Below, in pieces: positions 8,723 to 17,323 of a stretch of 64,000 nt of DNA; within the stretch, counting starts at the first letter, position 1, and every line of letters starts with the position of its first letter. Source of the DNA: Gemella morbillorum (GTDB taxonomy: Bacteria; Bacillota; Bacilli; Staphylococcales; Gemellaceae); NCBI RefSeq assembly GCF_900476045.1, contig NZ_LS483440.1, positions 1,426,001 through 1,490,000 of the forward strand. Reading direction: 5' to 3'. A model generated the notes under the pieces. The model did no database searches. It was not told where the DNA came from and was given only the letters and a program-made list of their open reading frames with translations. Both the position numbers and the translations under genes were made by a program.

Positions 8723-8890
8723 CTAATTGTATATAATATCTTTAATATGTTTTATTGACTTTAAACTAATAGCATCAATTAAACTTCCTTTTCCCAAAAT
8801 AACATAGCCTAATATTGTTCCTATATAAAAAACAAATATAATTATTCCTATATTACGCAAATATCGTAAAAATTTATTTTCTATCCTCAT
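8723..8890 (-). CDS. EpuA-like small membrane protein (PF11772 type)
   Basis: A 55-codon frame fills the gap between murA and pta. The product starts MRIENKFLRYLRNIG, has one hydrophobic helix (about residues 14-32, GIIIFVFYIGTILGYVILG) and ends in a short soluble tail (SLIDAISLKSIKHIKDII). The pattern of a short helix, a G-Y-V-I-G turn and a hydrophobic tail resembles EpuA, the small protein encoded after murA in streptococci that is often mislabelled as an RNA polymerase beta subunit. Its start is eight bases after the murA stop, and GTAGG overlaps that stop. The function is not known. Family assignment is from memory and context. Confidence 0.7.
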   Translation of the reverse strand: MRIENKFLRYLRNIGIIIFVFYIGTILGYVILGKGSLIDAISLKSIKHIKDIIYN

Positions 8891-8898
8891 ACGAATAC

Positions 8899-10170
8899 CT
8901 ACTCATCTATTCTTTGAATATCTGCACCTAAGTTTCTCATTTTTTCTTCAATGTCTACATAACCTCTATCAATATGATAAATATCGATAACCTTAGTAGT
9001 TCCAGTAGCCATCAAACCTGCGATAATTAGAGCTGCTCCAGAGCGAAGATCCGTTGCTCTTACAGGTGCTCCTTCAAGGTGAGCTGGTCCCTCTAATAAA
9101 GCACTTCGTCCTTCTATTCTTATCTTCGCATTCATTCTTCTTAATTCTTCTACATGCATAAATCTATTTTCAAAAACTGTTTCTGTAATAGTACTTGTCC
9201 CTTTAGCAAGTAAAGTAAGTACACTCATGATAGATTGCATATCTGTTAAAAATCCTGGATGTGGTAATGTTTTAACATCAACTGGTTTTAACATATCCAA
9301 TTTATTACTTACGCGCATAGTGTCTTCATCTACTATTTTGATATTTACACCCATTTCGCGCATTTTGCTCACTAAAGCAACATTATCTTTGTAAGGTGCT
9401 CCTTTTATCAAAACGTCTCCTTTAGTTGCTGCTGCTGCAATCATGTAAGTAGCCGCTTCTACTCTATCTGACATAATTGTGTATTCAGCACCTACTAATT
9501 TTTCAACACCTTCTATTTCTAAAATAGATGTTCCTTTCCCAAAAATTTTAGCTCCCATTTTTATTAGGAAATTAATCATATCTTCTATTTCAGGTTCTTG
9601 TGCTGCATTCACTATAGTTGTTTTTCCTTTTGCTAAACAGCTTGCCATTATAACATTCTGTGTCCCCCCAACACTAGGGAAGTCAAAGAATATTGTTGAA
9701 CCTTCTAATTCTTTTTCAGCGCGCGCTTCAACGAATCCAGCATCTTGAATAATTGTCGCTCCTAAAGCTTCAAAACCTTTCAAGTGTTGGTCTATCGGTC
9801 TACTTCCTATTGAACAACCACCTGGCATAGCAACTTTAGCGCTTCCTTCGCGTGCTAACATTGGTCCTAACACTAAAAATGAAGCTCTCATTTTGCTAAC
9901 AAATTCGAATGATGCCTCTGTTAACAACGGTTTTGTTGCATCCATCTCTAATGTATTTTCTTCTGGTTTATAATCTACTTTTACTCCTAATGACTCAAAT
10001 AACATACTGATAGTTTTTATATCAGAAAGCTTTGGAACATTATAAAATTTACTAGTACCTTCTGTTGCTAATAATCCTGCTGCCAGTATTGGCAACGCAG
10101 CATTTTTTGCTCCAGACACCTGTACTTCTCCTATTAAAGGTTTCCCGCCTTTAACTACAATCTTTTCCAA
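8899..10170 (-). CDS. murA: UDP-N-acetylglucosamine 1-carboxyvinyltransferase MurA
   Basis: MurA adds enolpyruvate from PEP to UDP-GlcNAc, the first committed step of peptidoglycan synthesis, and is the fosfomycin target. The 423-residue enzyme has the expected length. Lys22-Asn23 (GAKNAALPIL) and the PEP-binding Cys119 in MPGGCSIGSRPIDQHLKG are present, so a fosfomycin-sensitive form is expected. The C-terminal part keeps DLRSGAALIIAGL and HIDRGYVDIEEKM. It is the first gene of the unit murA-epuA-pta. A TATAAT about 40 bases upstream (10214-10209) may be the promoter, but its -35 is weak. Confidence 0.97.
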   Translation of the reverse strand: MEKIVVKGGKPLIGEVQVSGAKNAALPILAAGLLATEGTSKFYNVPKLSDIKTISMLFESLGVKVDYKPEENTLEMDATKPLLTEASFEFVSKMRASFLVLGPMLAREGSAKVAMPGGCSIGSRPIDQHLKGFEALGATIIQDAGFVEARAEKELEGSTIFFDFPSVGGTQNVIMASCLAKGKTTIVNAAQEPEIEDMINFLIKMGAKIFGKGTSILEIEGVEKLVGAEYTIMSDRVEAATYMIAAAATKGDVLIKGAPYKDNVALVSKMREMGVNIKIVDEDTMRVSNKLDMLKPVDVKTLPHPGFLTDMQSIMSVLTLLAKGTSTITETVFENRFMHVEELRRMNAKIRIEGRSALLEGPAHLEGAPVRATDLRSGAALIIAGLMATGTTKVIDIYHIDRGYVDIEEKMRNLGADIQRIDE

Positions 10171-10378
10171 GTTGTTTCCTCCGTATCTTTATTCACATTT
10201 CTACATTTATTATAGTACCACAAATTAATAAATAAATAAAGTTTTACTTTATATTTATAGTGGAGTTACAGAGAAAATATATTTATACTTTATTAATATT
10301 ATTTATAATTCTACTAAATAAATCTTTGCTTTCGGTAACTCTCTTATGCAATTATAAATTTATAAAACTATATTTTTA

Positions 10379-13300
10379 TTATAATTCATCAAAAAATGAT
10401 AATTGCGCTCTTTCTGGTAATCCTTTTAGCGTACCCATTTCTCTTAAATACTCAACAACTGTTGAAGATACACTACCTCGTTTAGAAAAATCTTCAATAG
10501 ATAAAAATGGTTTTTCCAAACGAGCTTGAACTATTTTTTTCGCGACGTTGTCACCAAGTCCTGGTACTATAGAGAATGGAGGAATCAACGTATTACCTTC
10601 CATTATATAATCATGACTTGCTGATTTTTCTAAATCAACTTTAGAAAATGTGAATCCTCTCTCCATCATTTCATTTGCTATCTCATAGCTGACTAAAGCA
10701 TCCTTATCTTTGGCTGTTAATTCATTTTTATCTGTTGTTTTTATTTCTTCTATTTTAGCTTTTAAGCTCTTTTCACCTTTTACAACCGTGATAATATCAA
10801 AATCACTTGCCCTTACGCTATAGTACGCACAATAATAAGTTAGTGGTTGATGAACTTTAAACCATGCAATACGTAATGCCATAAGCACATAAGCACAGGC
10901 ATGGGCTTTAGGGAACATGTATTTAATCTTTTTACAAGAATCTATATACCAGGCTGGCACATCATTTTCCTTCATTGCCGCTTCAAAATCTTCTGTAAGA
11001 CCCTTACCTTTACGAACATTTTCCATTATCGTAAAAGCTAGTCCTTCTTCCAAGCCTGCATGAATCAAATAAACCATAATATCATCACGACATCCTATAA
11101 CATCTTTTAACTCGCATGTTCCATTACGAATTAATTCTTGGGCATTTCCTAACCAAACATCCGTCCCATGAGATAATCCTGAAATTTGGACTAGCTCTGA
11201 GTACGTTGTTGGCTTTGTATCATCTAACATTTGAATTACAAAGTTTGTTCCAAATTCTGGAATACCAAAAGTTCCACTCGCTGAGTTAACTTGTTCTCTT
11301 GTAACACCCAACGCTTCTACTCCAGAAAATATTCCCATAACTTCTGGATCTGATACGTCAATTGTTTTTGGGTTTATACCTGATAAATCTTGAAGCTTTC
11401 TAATCATCGTCGGATCATCGTGACCAAGTATATCAAACTTCAAAATGTTATCATGAATCGAATGGAAGTCAAAGTGAGTAGTTCTCCACGAACTTGTTTC
11501 ATCATCTGCAGGATATTGATAAGGTGTGAAATCAAAAATATCCATATCATTAGGCACAACTAAGATTCCCCCTGGGTGCTGACCAGTAGTTCTCTTAGCT
11601 CCCTCACATCCTGCTGCAATACGCTCCAAGTCAATATTCCTTTTTTCTATCTCATTCTTTTCATAATAGTCACGCGTAAATGAATATGCAGTTTTTTCAG
11701 CAACAGTAGCAATTGTTCCCGCACGATATACATAATCTTCACCAAAAATCTCTTTTGTAAAATTATGTGCTGTTGCTTGATATTCTCCAGAGAAGTTAAG
11801 ATCAATATCTGGAACTTTGTCCCCATTAAATCCTAAGAAAGTTTCAAATGGAATATCTTGTCCATCTTTTGTCATTTTAACATCACAATGCGGACAATTT
11901 TTATTAGGCAGGTCAAACCCCGAAGCGTATTCTGCATTTAAGAAAAATTCGCTATGTTTACACTTAGGACAAACGTAGTGTGGGGCTAATGGATTCACTT
12001 CCGTAATTTCCATCATTGTTGCTACTAATGAAGAACCAACAGATCCCCTTGATCCTACTAAATATCCATCATCAAGAGATTTTTTTACAAGTTTATGTGA
12101 AATAAGATAAACAACCGAAAATCCATTACCTATTATTGAAGTTAACTCTTTTTCTAGACGTTTTTCAACGATTTCCGGTAACTCTTCTCCATATATTTTG
12201 TGTGCCATACTATAACTTAGATTTCTAACTTCATCAGCAGCTCCTTCTATATTTGGAGTATAAAGTTTATCTTTAAGTGGCACAACCAATTCTATTTTAT
12301 CAGATATTTTATGAGTATTTTCTATTACAATCTCTTCACGAAGTTCTTTATCTAAAAATGAAAATTCTTCTAACATTTCTTCTGTTGTTAAAAATGTCGC
12401 CATCGGTTTAATATCACGCGCACCTGGATTATTCTTAACAGAAAGGCGTAAAATTTGACGATAAACATGTTGATATTCATCTAAATAATAACAATCACCT
12501 GTTGCCACTACTATTTTACCTTTTTTCTTTGAAAGACTTATTAGTTTCTTCAAAATAATTTCTAATTCAGTCTTATCAGCTATTCTTTCATTCGTAATAA
12601 AACTTTCATAGTGATTCATAGGCTGGATTTCTATATAATCGTAGAAGTCTATAATACTTTCCACCTTGTCTTCTTTTGAATTTAATAATTCTTCGAAAAC
12701 TTCATTTTCGCTATTACCACTCCCGATTAGTAAATCTTGACGATACTGTTCAAGAAGACTGCGCGGAATTGTCGGCTTTCCTGATGATAAATATTCTGTA
12801 CAACTATACGAAACTAACCTAAATAAATCTTTTAACCCTTTGGCATTTTTCACCAAAATAGAACAAGGGAATGTTCGTGATCTTTTATGTGCAAATTTCA
12901 AATCTATTTTGTTATCAATCTCGTTATGATGTTCAATACCTAATGCATAAAGTTGATTCAGCATTTTTATAAAAATTTCAGCTGTTGCTTTAGTATCGTA
13001 AATCGCTCTGTGGTGTTGAACTAAGCGTACTTTATACATTTTTGCCAAATTACTAAGTCCATGTCGTTTAGCTTCTTTATTTTCCGCTCTTGAAATAAAT
13101 AGCGTATCAATACTAGCATTATTTTTATTTTCTAAACCTAAGCGTTCAAAACTCTTGTCTATAAATCCTAAGTCAAATTTTGCATTGTGGGCAACAAGAA
13201 TATCATCTTCGTCCAACCAATTATAAAAATCGGTCATTACTTCTTTTTCAACAGGAGCATCTCGTACATCATCATCTGTGATGCTCGTAAGTCGTGTAAT

Positions 13301-14719
13301 TAATTCTGAAATTGGTCGTTCGGGATTAATATAACTTTCAAAACTATCAATTTCTGCTCCATTTTTTACTTTTACAGCAGCAATCTCTATTAGTCTATCG
13401 CGTTCAGCTGATAATCCTGTTGTCTCAACGTCAAACACTACATAAGTAGCCTCTCTTAGTTTTAATTTTTTAGGATTAGTTGTTGCTGTAATACTATCAT
13501 CCATTATGAATGCATTAAGTCCATAAATAGGTTTTATATCTTTTCCTTTCGAACCTAAACAAATCTCTGGATATGCTTGAACACCATAAGTATCTGTAAA
13601 AGCAATCGCCTCATGCCCCCAAGCTAGAGCACGAGCTAAATAATCTTTCGCCGTAGATATCCCTTCCAATTGACTCATTTTTGTATGAGTATTTAGCTCT
13701 ATTCTTTTCTTTCCAGAATAATTATCCTTTTTCTCCTCTTTAGCTACAACCTCGATAGCTTTTGGTTCAATAATTGTATCACGAAGATACGGATCATTGC
13801 TAACTGTTCCATGAACTTTTATCCATTGACCTTTTTTAAGGCCTTTAACAAGTTCTATTAATTCATTACGGCGTTTATTTTGAAATTTAGGATTTGGATT
13901 ATTTCCAAATAATCTAAGAAGGATAGAATCACTATAATCTGTAAGTTTTAATCGATATTGAGTAGAACCGTTTCTATGAACTATTTCTTCTGTTCCAAAT
14001 ACTTGTGCCATTATTACAGCATCGCCAGCATATCCTACTACATCTTTTATTTCCACTATATCTTCATCTTGTATTTCTTTTCCATAACGATTGCCGCCGC
14101 CATTCTTAAATACATTTTTTTCTGTTTCTTTAATATTTTTTTTAATTTCTTTTTCTGCTTCTTCTAATTTTGTTATTTCTTTGTTTATTTTCTCTTCCTG
14201 ATTTTCAAGAACAGCATCTACATCTGTCTTTGAAAAAATTGGTCTAATATCTTTTAAAGTAATTCCTAAATTAGCATAACTACCTAGAATCTGTGATTTT
14301 TTCTCATTTATAAAATTATTCCAAATAGATGGAGCCATAATATTAAGAGATAAAATATTATCCTTAACATCAATCTTACTGAATAAAATACTCTCCAATA
14401 ATACTGGAGCTAGCTCAGAAAAGTTCTCTAATATTACAAATTTCCAATACTCTTTTATTTCCTCAATAGATACTTTCTTCTCAATATTTAAACAATATTT
14501 AACAAGGTACTCTCCTTGAAAACTTTCTCTTAATTTTTGAATAAATAATGCAAATTCTTCTGAAGAAGGCAAACTTCTACCACTAAAGTTAAAAGTCCAC
14601 ATTTTATTTTTATTATCTTTTTCAATATTGTCTAAAGAAAAATTAGTAAAATTTTCATTTGCCAATTTCTTTTCTAATTCAAGTGTTTTCACTAACAGAG
14701 AAAAATGTTCTTTACTCAT
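10379..14719 (-). CDS. polC: DNA polymerase III alpha subunit, Gram-positive type PolC
   Basis: PolC is the replicative polymerase of low-G+C Gram-positives with a built-in 3'-5' exonuclease. From ATG 14719 the protein has 1446 residues, which is normal. Domain order: N-terminal domain (1-200), OB fold (about 222-325), PHP split by the DEDDh exonuclease (YVVFDVETTGLS near 426; HAEFD-like VAHNAKFDLGF; HRAIYDTKATAEI), then a zinc knuckle (CPKCKHSEFF...CPHC), PDIDLNFSG in the palm, and a C-terminal helix-hairpin-helix. AGGAGG lies four bases before this ATG, while the ATG at 14785 has none. It follows proS, as in many Bacilli. Confidence 0.97.
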   Translation of the reverse strand: MSKEHFSLLVKTLELEKKLANENFTNFSLDNIEKDNKNKMWTFNFSGRSLPSSEEFALFIQKLRESFQGEYLVKYCLNIEKKVSIEEIKEYWKFVILENFSELAPVLLESILFSKIDVKDNILSLNIMAPSIWNNFINEKKSQILGSYANLGITLKDIRPIFSKTDVDAVLENQEEKINKEITKLEEAEKEIKKNIKETEKNVFKNGGGNRYGKEIQDEDIVEIKDVVGYAGDAVIMAQVFGTEEIVHRNGSTQYRLKLTDYSDSILLRLFGNNPNPKFQNKRRNELIELVKGLKKGQWIKVHGTVSNDPYLRDTIIEPKAIEVVAKEEKKDNYSGKKRIELNTHTKMSQLEGISTAKDYLARALAWGHEAIAFTDTYGVQAYPEICLGSKGKDIKPIYGLNAFIMDDSITATTNPKKLKLREATYVVFDVETTGLSAERDRLIEIAAVKVKNGAEIDSFESYINPERPISELITRLTSITDDDVRDAPVEKEVMTDFYNWLDEDDILVAHNAKFDLGFIDKSFERLGLENKNNASIDTLFISRAENKEAKRHGLSNLAKMYKVRLVQHHRAIYDTKATAEIFIKMLNQLYALGIEHHNEIDNKIDLKFAHKRSRTFPCSILVKNAKGLKDLFRLVSYSCTEYLSSGKPTIPRSLLEQYRQDLLIGSGNSENEVFEELLNSKEDKVESIIDFYDYIEIQPMNHYESFITNERIADKTELEIILKKLISLSKKKGKIVVATGDCYYLDEYQHVYRQILRLSVKNNPGARDIKPMATFLTTEEMLEEFSFLDKELREEIVIENTHKISDKIELVVPLKDKLYTPNIEGAADEVRNLSYSMAHKIYGEELPEIVEKRLEKELTSIIGNGFSVVYLISHKLVKKSLDDGYLVGSRGSVGSSLVATMMEITEVNPLAPHYVCPKCKHSEFFLNAEYASGFDLPNKNCPHCDVKMTKDGQDIPFETFLGFNGDKVPDIDLNFSGEYQATAHNFTKEIFGEDYVYRAGTIATVAEKTAYSFTRDYYEKNEIEKRNIDLERIAAGCEGAKRTTGQHPGGILVVPNDMDIFDFTPYQYPADDETSSWRTTHFDFHSIHDNILKFDILGHDDPTMIRKLQDLSGINPKTIDVSDPEVMGIFSGVEALGVTREQVNSASGTFGIPEFGTNFVIQMLDDTKPTTYSELVQISGLSHGTDVWLGNAQELIRNGTCELKDVIGCRDDIMVYLIHAGLEEGLAFTIMENVRKGKGLTEDFEAAMKENDVPAWYIDSCKKIKYMFPKAHACAYVLMALRIAWFKVHQPLTYYCAYYSVRASDFDIITVVKGEKSLKAKIEEIKTTDKNELTAKDKDALVSYEIANEMMERGFTFSKVDLEKSASHDYIMEGNTLIPPFSIVPGLGDNVAKKIVQARLEKPFLSIEDFSKRGSVSSTVVEYLREMGTLKGLPERAQLSFFDEL

Positions 14720-14765
14720 AATTCCTCCTAAATTTATTTTAATTCTATTACAAAATACATCTCCT

Positions 14766-14832
14766 ATTATACTATAAAATACCAACTAAAAATAGGTTTT
14801 AATTAAACTTATTTTAGTCGGTATTTTTTTTA
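14766..14832 (-). terminator. proS terminator abutting the polC -10 box
   Basis: A long imperfect inverted repeat (14778-14831; arms around AAAATACC and GGTATTTT with a one-base bulge) lies between proS and polC. Immediately after it on the minus strand come TATTTTATAG and TATAAT (14771-14766), the probable polC -10 box. Transcription from proS would therefore be cut, with polC restarted at once. The -35 is not convincing. Confidence 0.5.
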
Positions 14833-14844
14833 CCTTATTATTTT

Positions 14845-16545
14845 TTATTTATAAAATTGTTCTACCTTAGCTAATACTTCTGTTATTGATGTATCAACTT
14901 TTTCTAAAGTTTTTCTTTCCTTAACTTCAACAATTCCCTCAGTAGCTTTTTTACCTACAACAACTTGAAGTGGAATACCAATTAAATCAGCATCGTTGAA
15001 TTTAACCCCTGCACGTTCTGCACGATCATCATAAAGAACTGTATATCCTGCTGAAGTCAATTCAGCATAAAGTTTTTCACTAAGTTCTAATTGTTCTTGT
15101 TTTTTCACATCAACGCAAACTAAGTGTACTTGAAATGGAGCTACTTCTTTTGGCCAAATAATACCTTTTTCATCATTATGTTGCTCGATAATTGCAGAAA
15201 TTACACGGCTAACACCTATACCATAACATCCCATGTAAAAATGATTAGCACGTCCATTTGCATCTAAATATGTAATATTCATCGCTTCAGAATATCCTTT
15301 TCCAAGCTCGAAAACTTGACCTACTTCAATACCTTTAGCAAATTTAATTTTTCCTGATAAATCCTCTGCAATATCTCCTTCTTCAATCATACGAAGATCA
15401 TAATAAGCATCGACTTCATAGTCACCAGGATTTACATTAATGTAGTGGTATCCTTTTTTGTTAGCTCCACAACTGTGATTATACATATATTTAATCGCAT
15501 TGTCTCCGATTACTTTACAATTTTTAATACCAAATGGACCCATATAACCTACAACACTTCCCATAACTTCTTCAATTTCTTGTTCAGTTGCCATTTCAAC
15601 TTCAGAAGTTCCAGTTGCTTTCATGAATTTAATATCATTAAGTTGGTCATTACCACGCATAAGAACTAGATAAAATTCTCCATCAGCTTTTAGAGCTAAT
15701 GCTTTCATCGCACGATTAACTTCAACTCCACAGTATGCTGCAATATCATCAATTGTTTGTTGATCTGGAGTTTCAAGAAGTTCACGTTCTTTTTTCTCAA
15801 ATCCTGAAGGCATTGTGTAGTTTTGTTCTACTACCGCAGCTGTTTCTATGTTAGCCGCGTAATCACTCTCTTCAGTATAAGCAATTGTATCTTCTCCAAT
15901 TTCTGCTAAAGCCTGAAACTCATGAGTATAACTTCCTCCAATATTTCCTGAATCAGCCTTTACTGCACGATATTTCAGTTCAAAACGGTCAAATATATTG
16001 CTATACGCATTATAATAATCTAAATACGTTTCACGTAAAGATTCTGGTGAATCATGGAATGAATATCCATCCTTCATAATAAACTCTTTACCACGAAGTA
16101 ATCCTAAACGCGGACGCATTTCATCACGGAATTTAGTTTGAATTTGATATAAATTCATTGGTAGCTGTTTATACGAAGTCAGCATATTATTTACAGTTTG
16201 ACAGATAATTTCTTCAGCTGTTGGGCTAAGTGCATATCCTGCCCCTTTTCTGTCTTTAAGACGCATAAGTTCATCGCCCATTTTGTACCAGCGACCAGAT
16301 TCTTTCCAATAATCTTCTGATTGCAATAATGGCATTAACAGTTCTACCGCACCAATTTTATCATGTTCTTCTCTTATTACTCTTTCAATATTTTGAATTA
16401 CTTTAGTAGCTAAGGGAAGGTAAGTGTAAACTCCCGCAGATACCTGCTTCACCATCCCCGCCTTAATAAGCAACTTATGACTGATTGCCTCTGCAGAGGA
16501 TGGTACTTCTCTTGTTGTTGGAATAAACGTTCTTGATTGTCTCAT
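14845..16545 (-). CDS. proS: Prolyl-tRNA synthetase
   Basis: ProRS charges tRNA-Pro. From ATG 16545 the product has 566 residues, the bacterial form with the editing insertion between motifs 2 and 3. MRQSRTFIPTTREVPSSAEA is the usual N-terminus. Motif 2 (FRDEMRPRLGLLRGKEFIMKD) and motif 3 (YMGCYGIGVSRVISAIIEQH) are clear, with an insertion in between around residues 225-390, followed by a class IIa anticodon-binding domain. GAGGTGG lies seven bases before this ATG. The ATG at 16563 would place it inside the coding region, so it is not used. Confidence 0.97.
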   Translation of the reverse strand: MRQSRTFIPTTREVPSSAEAISHKLLIKAGMVKQVSAGVYTYLPLATKVIQNIERVIREEHDKIGAVELLMPLLQSEDYWKESGRWYKMGDELMRLKDRKGAGYALSPTAEEIICQTVNNMLTSYKQLPMNLYQIQTKFRDEMRPRLGLLRGKEFIMKDGYSFHDSPESLRETYLDYYNAYSNIFDRFELKYRAVKADSGNIGGSYTHEFQALAEIGEDTIAYTEESDYAANIETAAVVEQNYTMPSGFEKKERELLETPDQQTIDDIAAYCGVEVNRAMKALALKADGEFYLVLMRGNDQLNDIKFMKATGTSEVEMATEQEIEEVMGSVVGYMGPFGIKNCKVIGDNAIKYMYNHSCGANKKGYHYINVNPGDYEVDAYYDLRMIEEGDIAEDLSGKIKFAKGIEVGQVFELGKGYSEAMNITYLDANGRANHFYMGCYGIGVSRVISAIIEQHNDEKGIIWPKEVAPFQVHLVCVDVKKQEQLELSEKLYAELTSAGYTVLYDDRAERAGVKFNDADLIGIPLQVVVGKKATEGIVEVKERKTLEKVDTSITEVLAKVEQFYK

Positions 16546-16579
16546 AACAATACCACCTCTCATTTTTAAAATTACTTTT

Positions 16580-16588
16580 ATTATAACA
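16580..16588 (-). promoter_or_regulatory. Extended -10 promoter of proS
   Basis: The minus strand reads TGTTATAAT, an extended -10 element, about 35 bases upstream of the proS start. No good -35 is visible, which is common with TGn promoters. Confidence 0.5.
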
Positions 16589-16678
16589 TAAAATATAGTT
16601 TTTTTTACATAAAACTACTCTTTTAAAAAAATTTATTCTAATATTCAAAATAAAATTATTTATTTCAATAATAACTAT

Positions 16679-16707
16679 TTTAAATTTAGTTCATAATATA
16701 GTATAAT
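16679..16707 (+). promoter_or_regulatory. Promoter of recU-pbp1a
   Basis: TATAAT at 16702-16707 is preceded by TTTAAA at 16679-16684 with a 17-base spacer. It is 35 bases before the recU start and points away from proS. Confidence 0.45.
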
Positions 16708-16741
16708 ATATAAGATAACTTCTTAAAATTTGGAGGGATAT

Positions 16742-17323
16742 ATGTTTAATTATCCTAATAAAAAGAATACATTTGTTCAAAAAACTAACTATGCTAATCG
16801 AGGAATGGAGCTTGAGGATGACATAAATTTCGCGAACAAATATTACTTAAATAATAATATTGCAGTTGTTCATAAAAAACCTATTCCAATTCAAATAGTA
16901 GAAGTAAACTATCCAAATAGAAAAAGTGCTATGATTACTAAAGCATTTTATAAAATTCCTTCTACAACAGACTATAACGGCCTGTGGCTTGGGAAATATA
17001 TTGATTTCGAGGCTAAAGAAACTAATTCCACTACTTCATTTTCTCTTAACAATATCCATAAACATCAAATTGATCATATGGATAAAATATTAAGACAAGG
17101 TGGAATTACATTTATAATTGTTCGTTTCAAAAAAAATAATCGTACATTTATTTTACCCTTCAAAAAGTTTTTGTATTACCTAACAAGAGCTGAGAATGGT
17201 GGCCGAAAATCGATTAAACTTAGTGAATTCGAAGATACTGCATTCGAACTATCATTTCACTATAAAATAAGATTAGATTATTTAGATGTTATAAAAACTA
17301 ATGAAAGTGAGTTTCTAATATGA
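16742..17323 (+). CDS. recU: Holliday junction resolvase RecU
   Basis: RecU cuts Holliday junctions during recombination and chromosome segregation in Firmicutes. The 193-residue product has the nuclease core in order: NYANRGMELEDDIN near residues 16-29, DYNGLWLGKYIDFEAKET near 76-93 with the Asp, Glu and Lys of the active site, and HQIDHMDKILRQGG near 107-120. GGAGGG precedes the ATG at 16742 by about five bases; the frame also opens at a TTG (16730) that contains this site and is rejected. The gene overlaps the following pbp gene by four bases (ATGA), the classic recU-pbp1 pairing that couples recombination with cell-wall synthesis. Confidence 0.96.
   Translation: MFNYPNKKNTFVQKTNYANRGMELEDDINFANKYYLNNNIAVVHKKPIPIQIVEVNYPNRKSAMITKAFYKIPSTTDYNGLWLGKYIDFEAKETNSTTSFSLNNIHKHQIDHMDKILRQGGITFIIVRFKKNNRTFILPFKKFLYYLTRAENGGRKSIKLSEFEDTAFELSFHYKIRLDYLDVIKTNESEFLI

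Noticed and set aside
10260-10529. 89-codon plus-strand frame at the polC end
   Set aside because: It runs antisense into polC and has no promoter or ribosome site; composition is that of the intergenic DNA.
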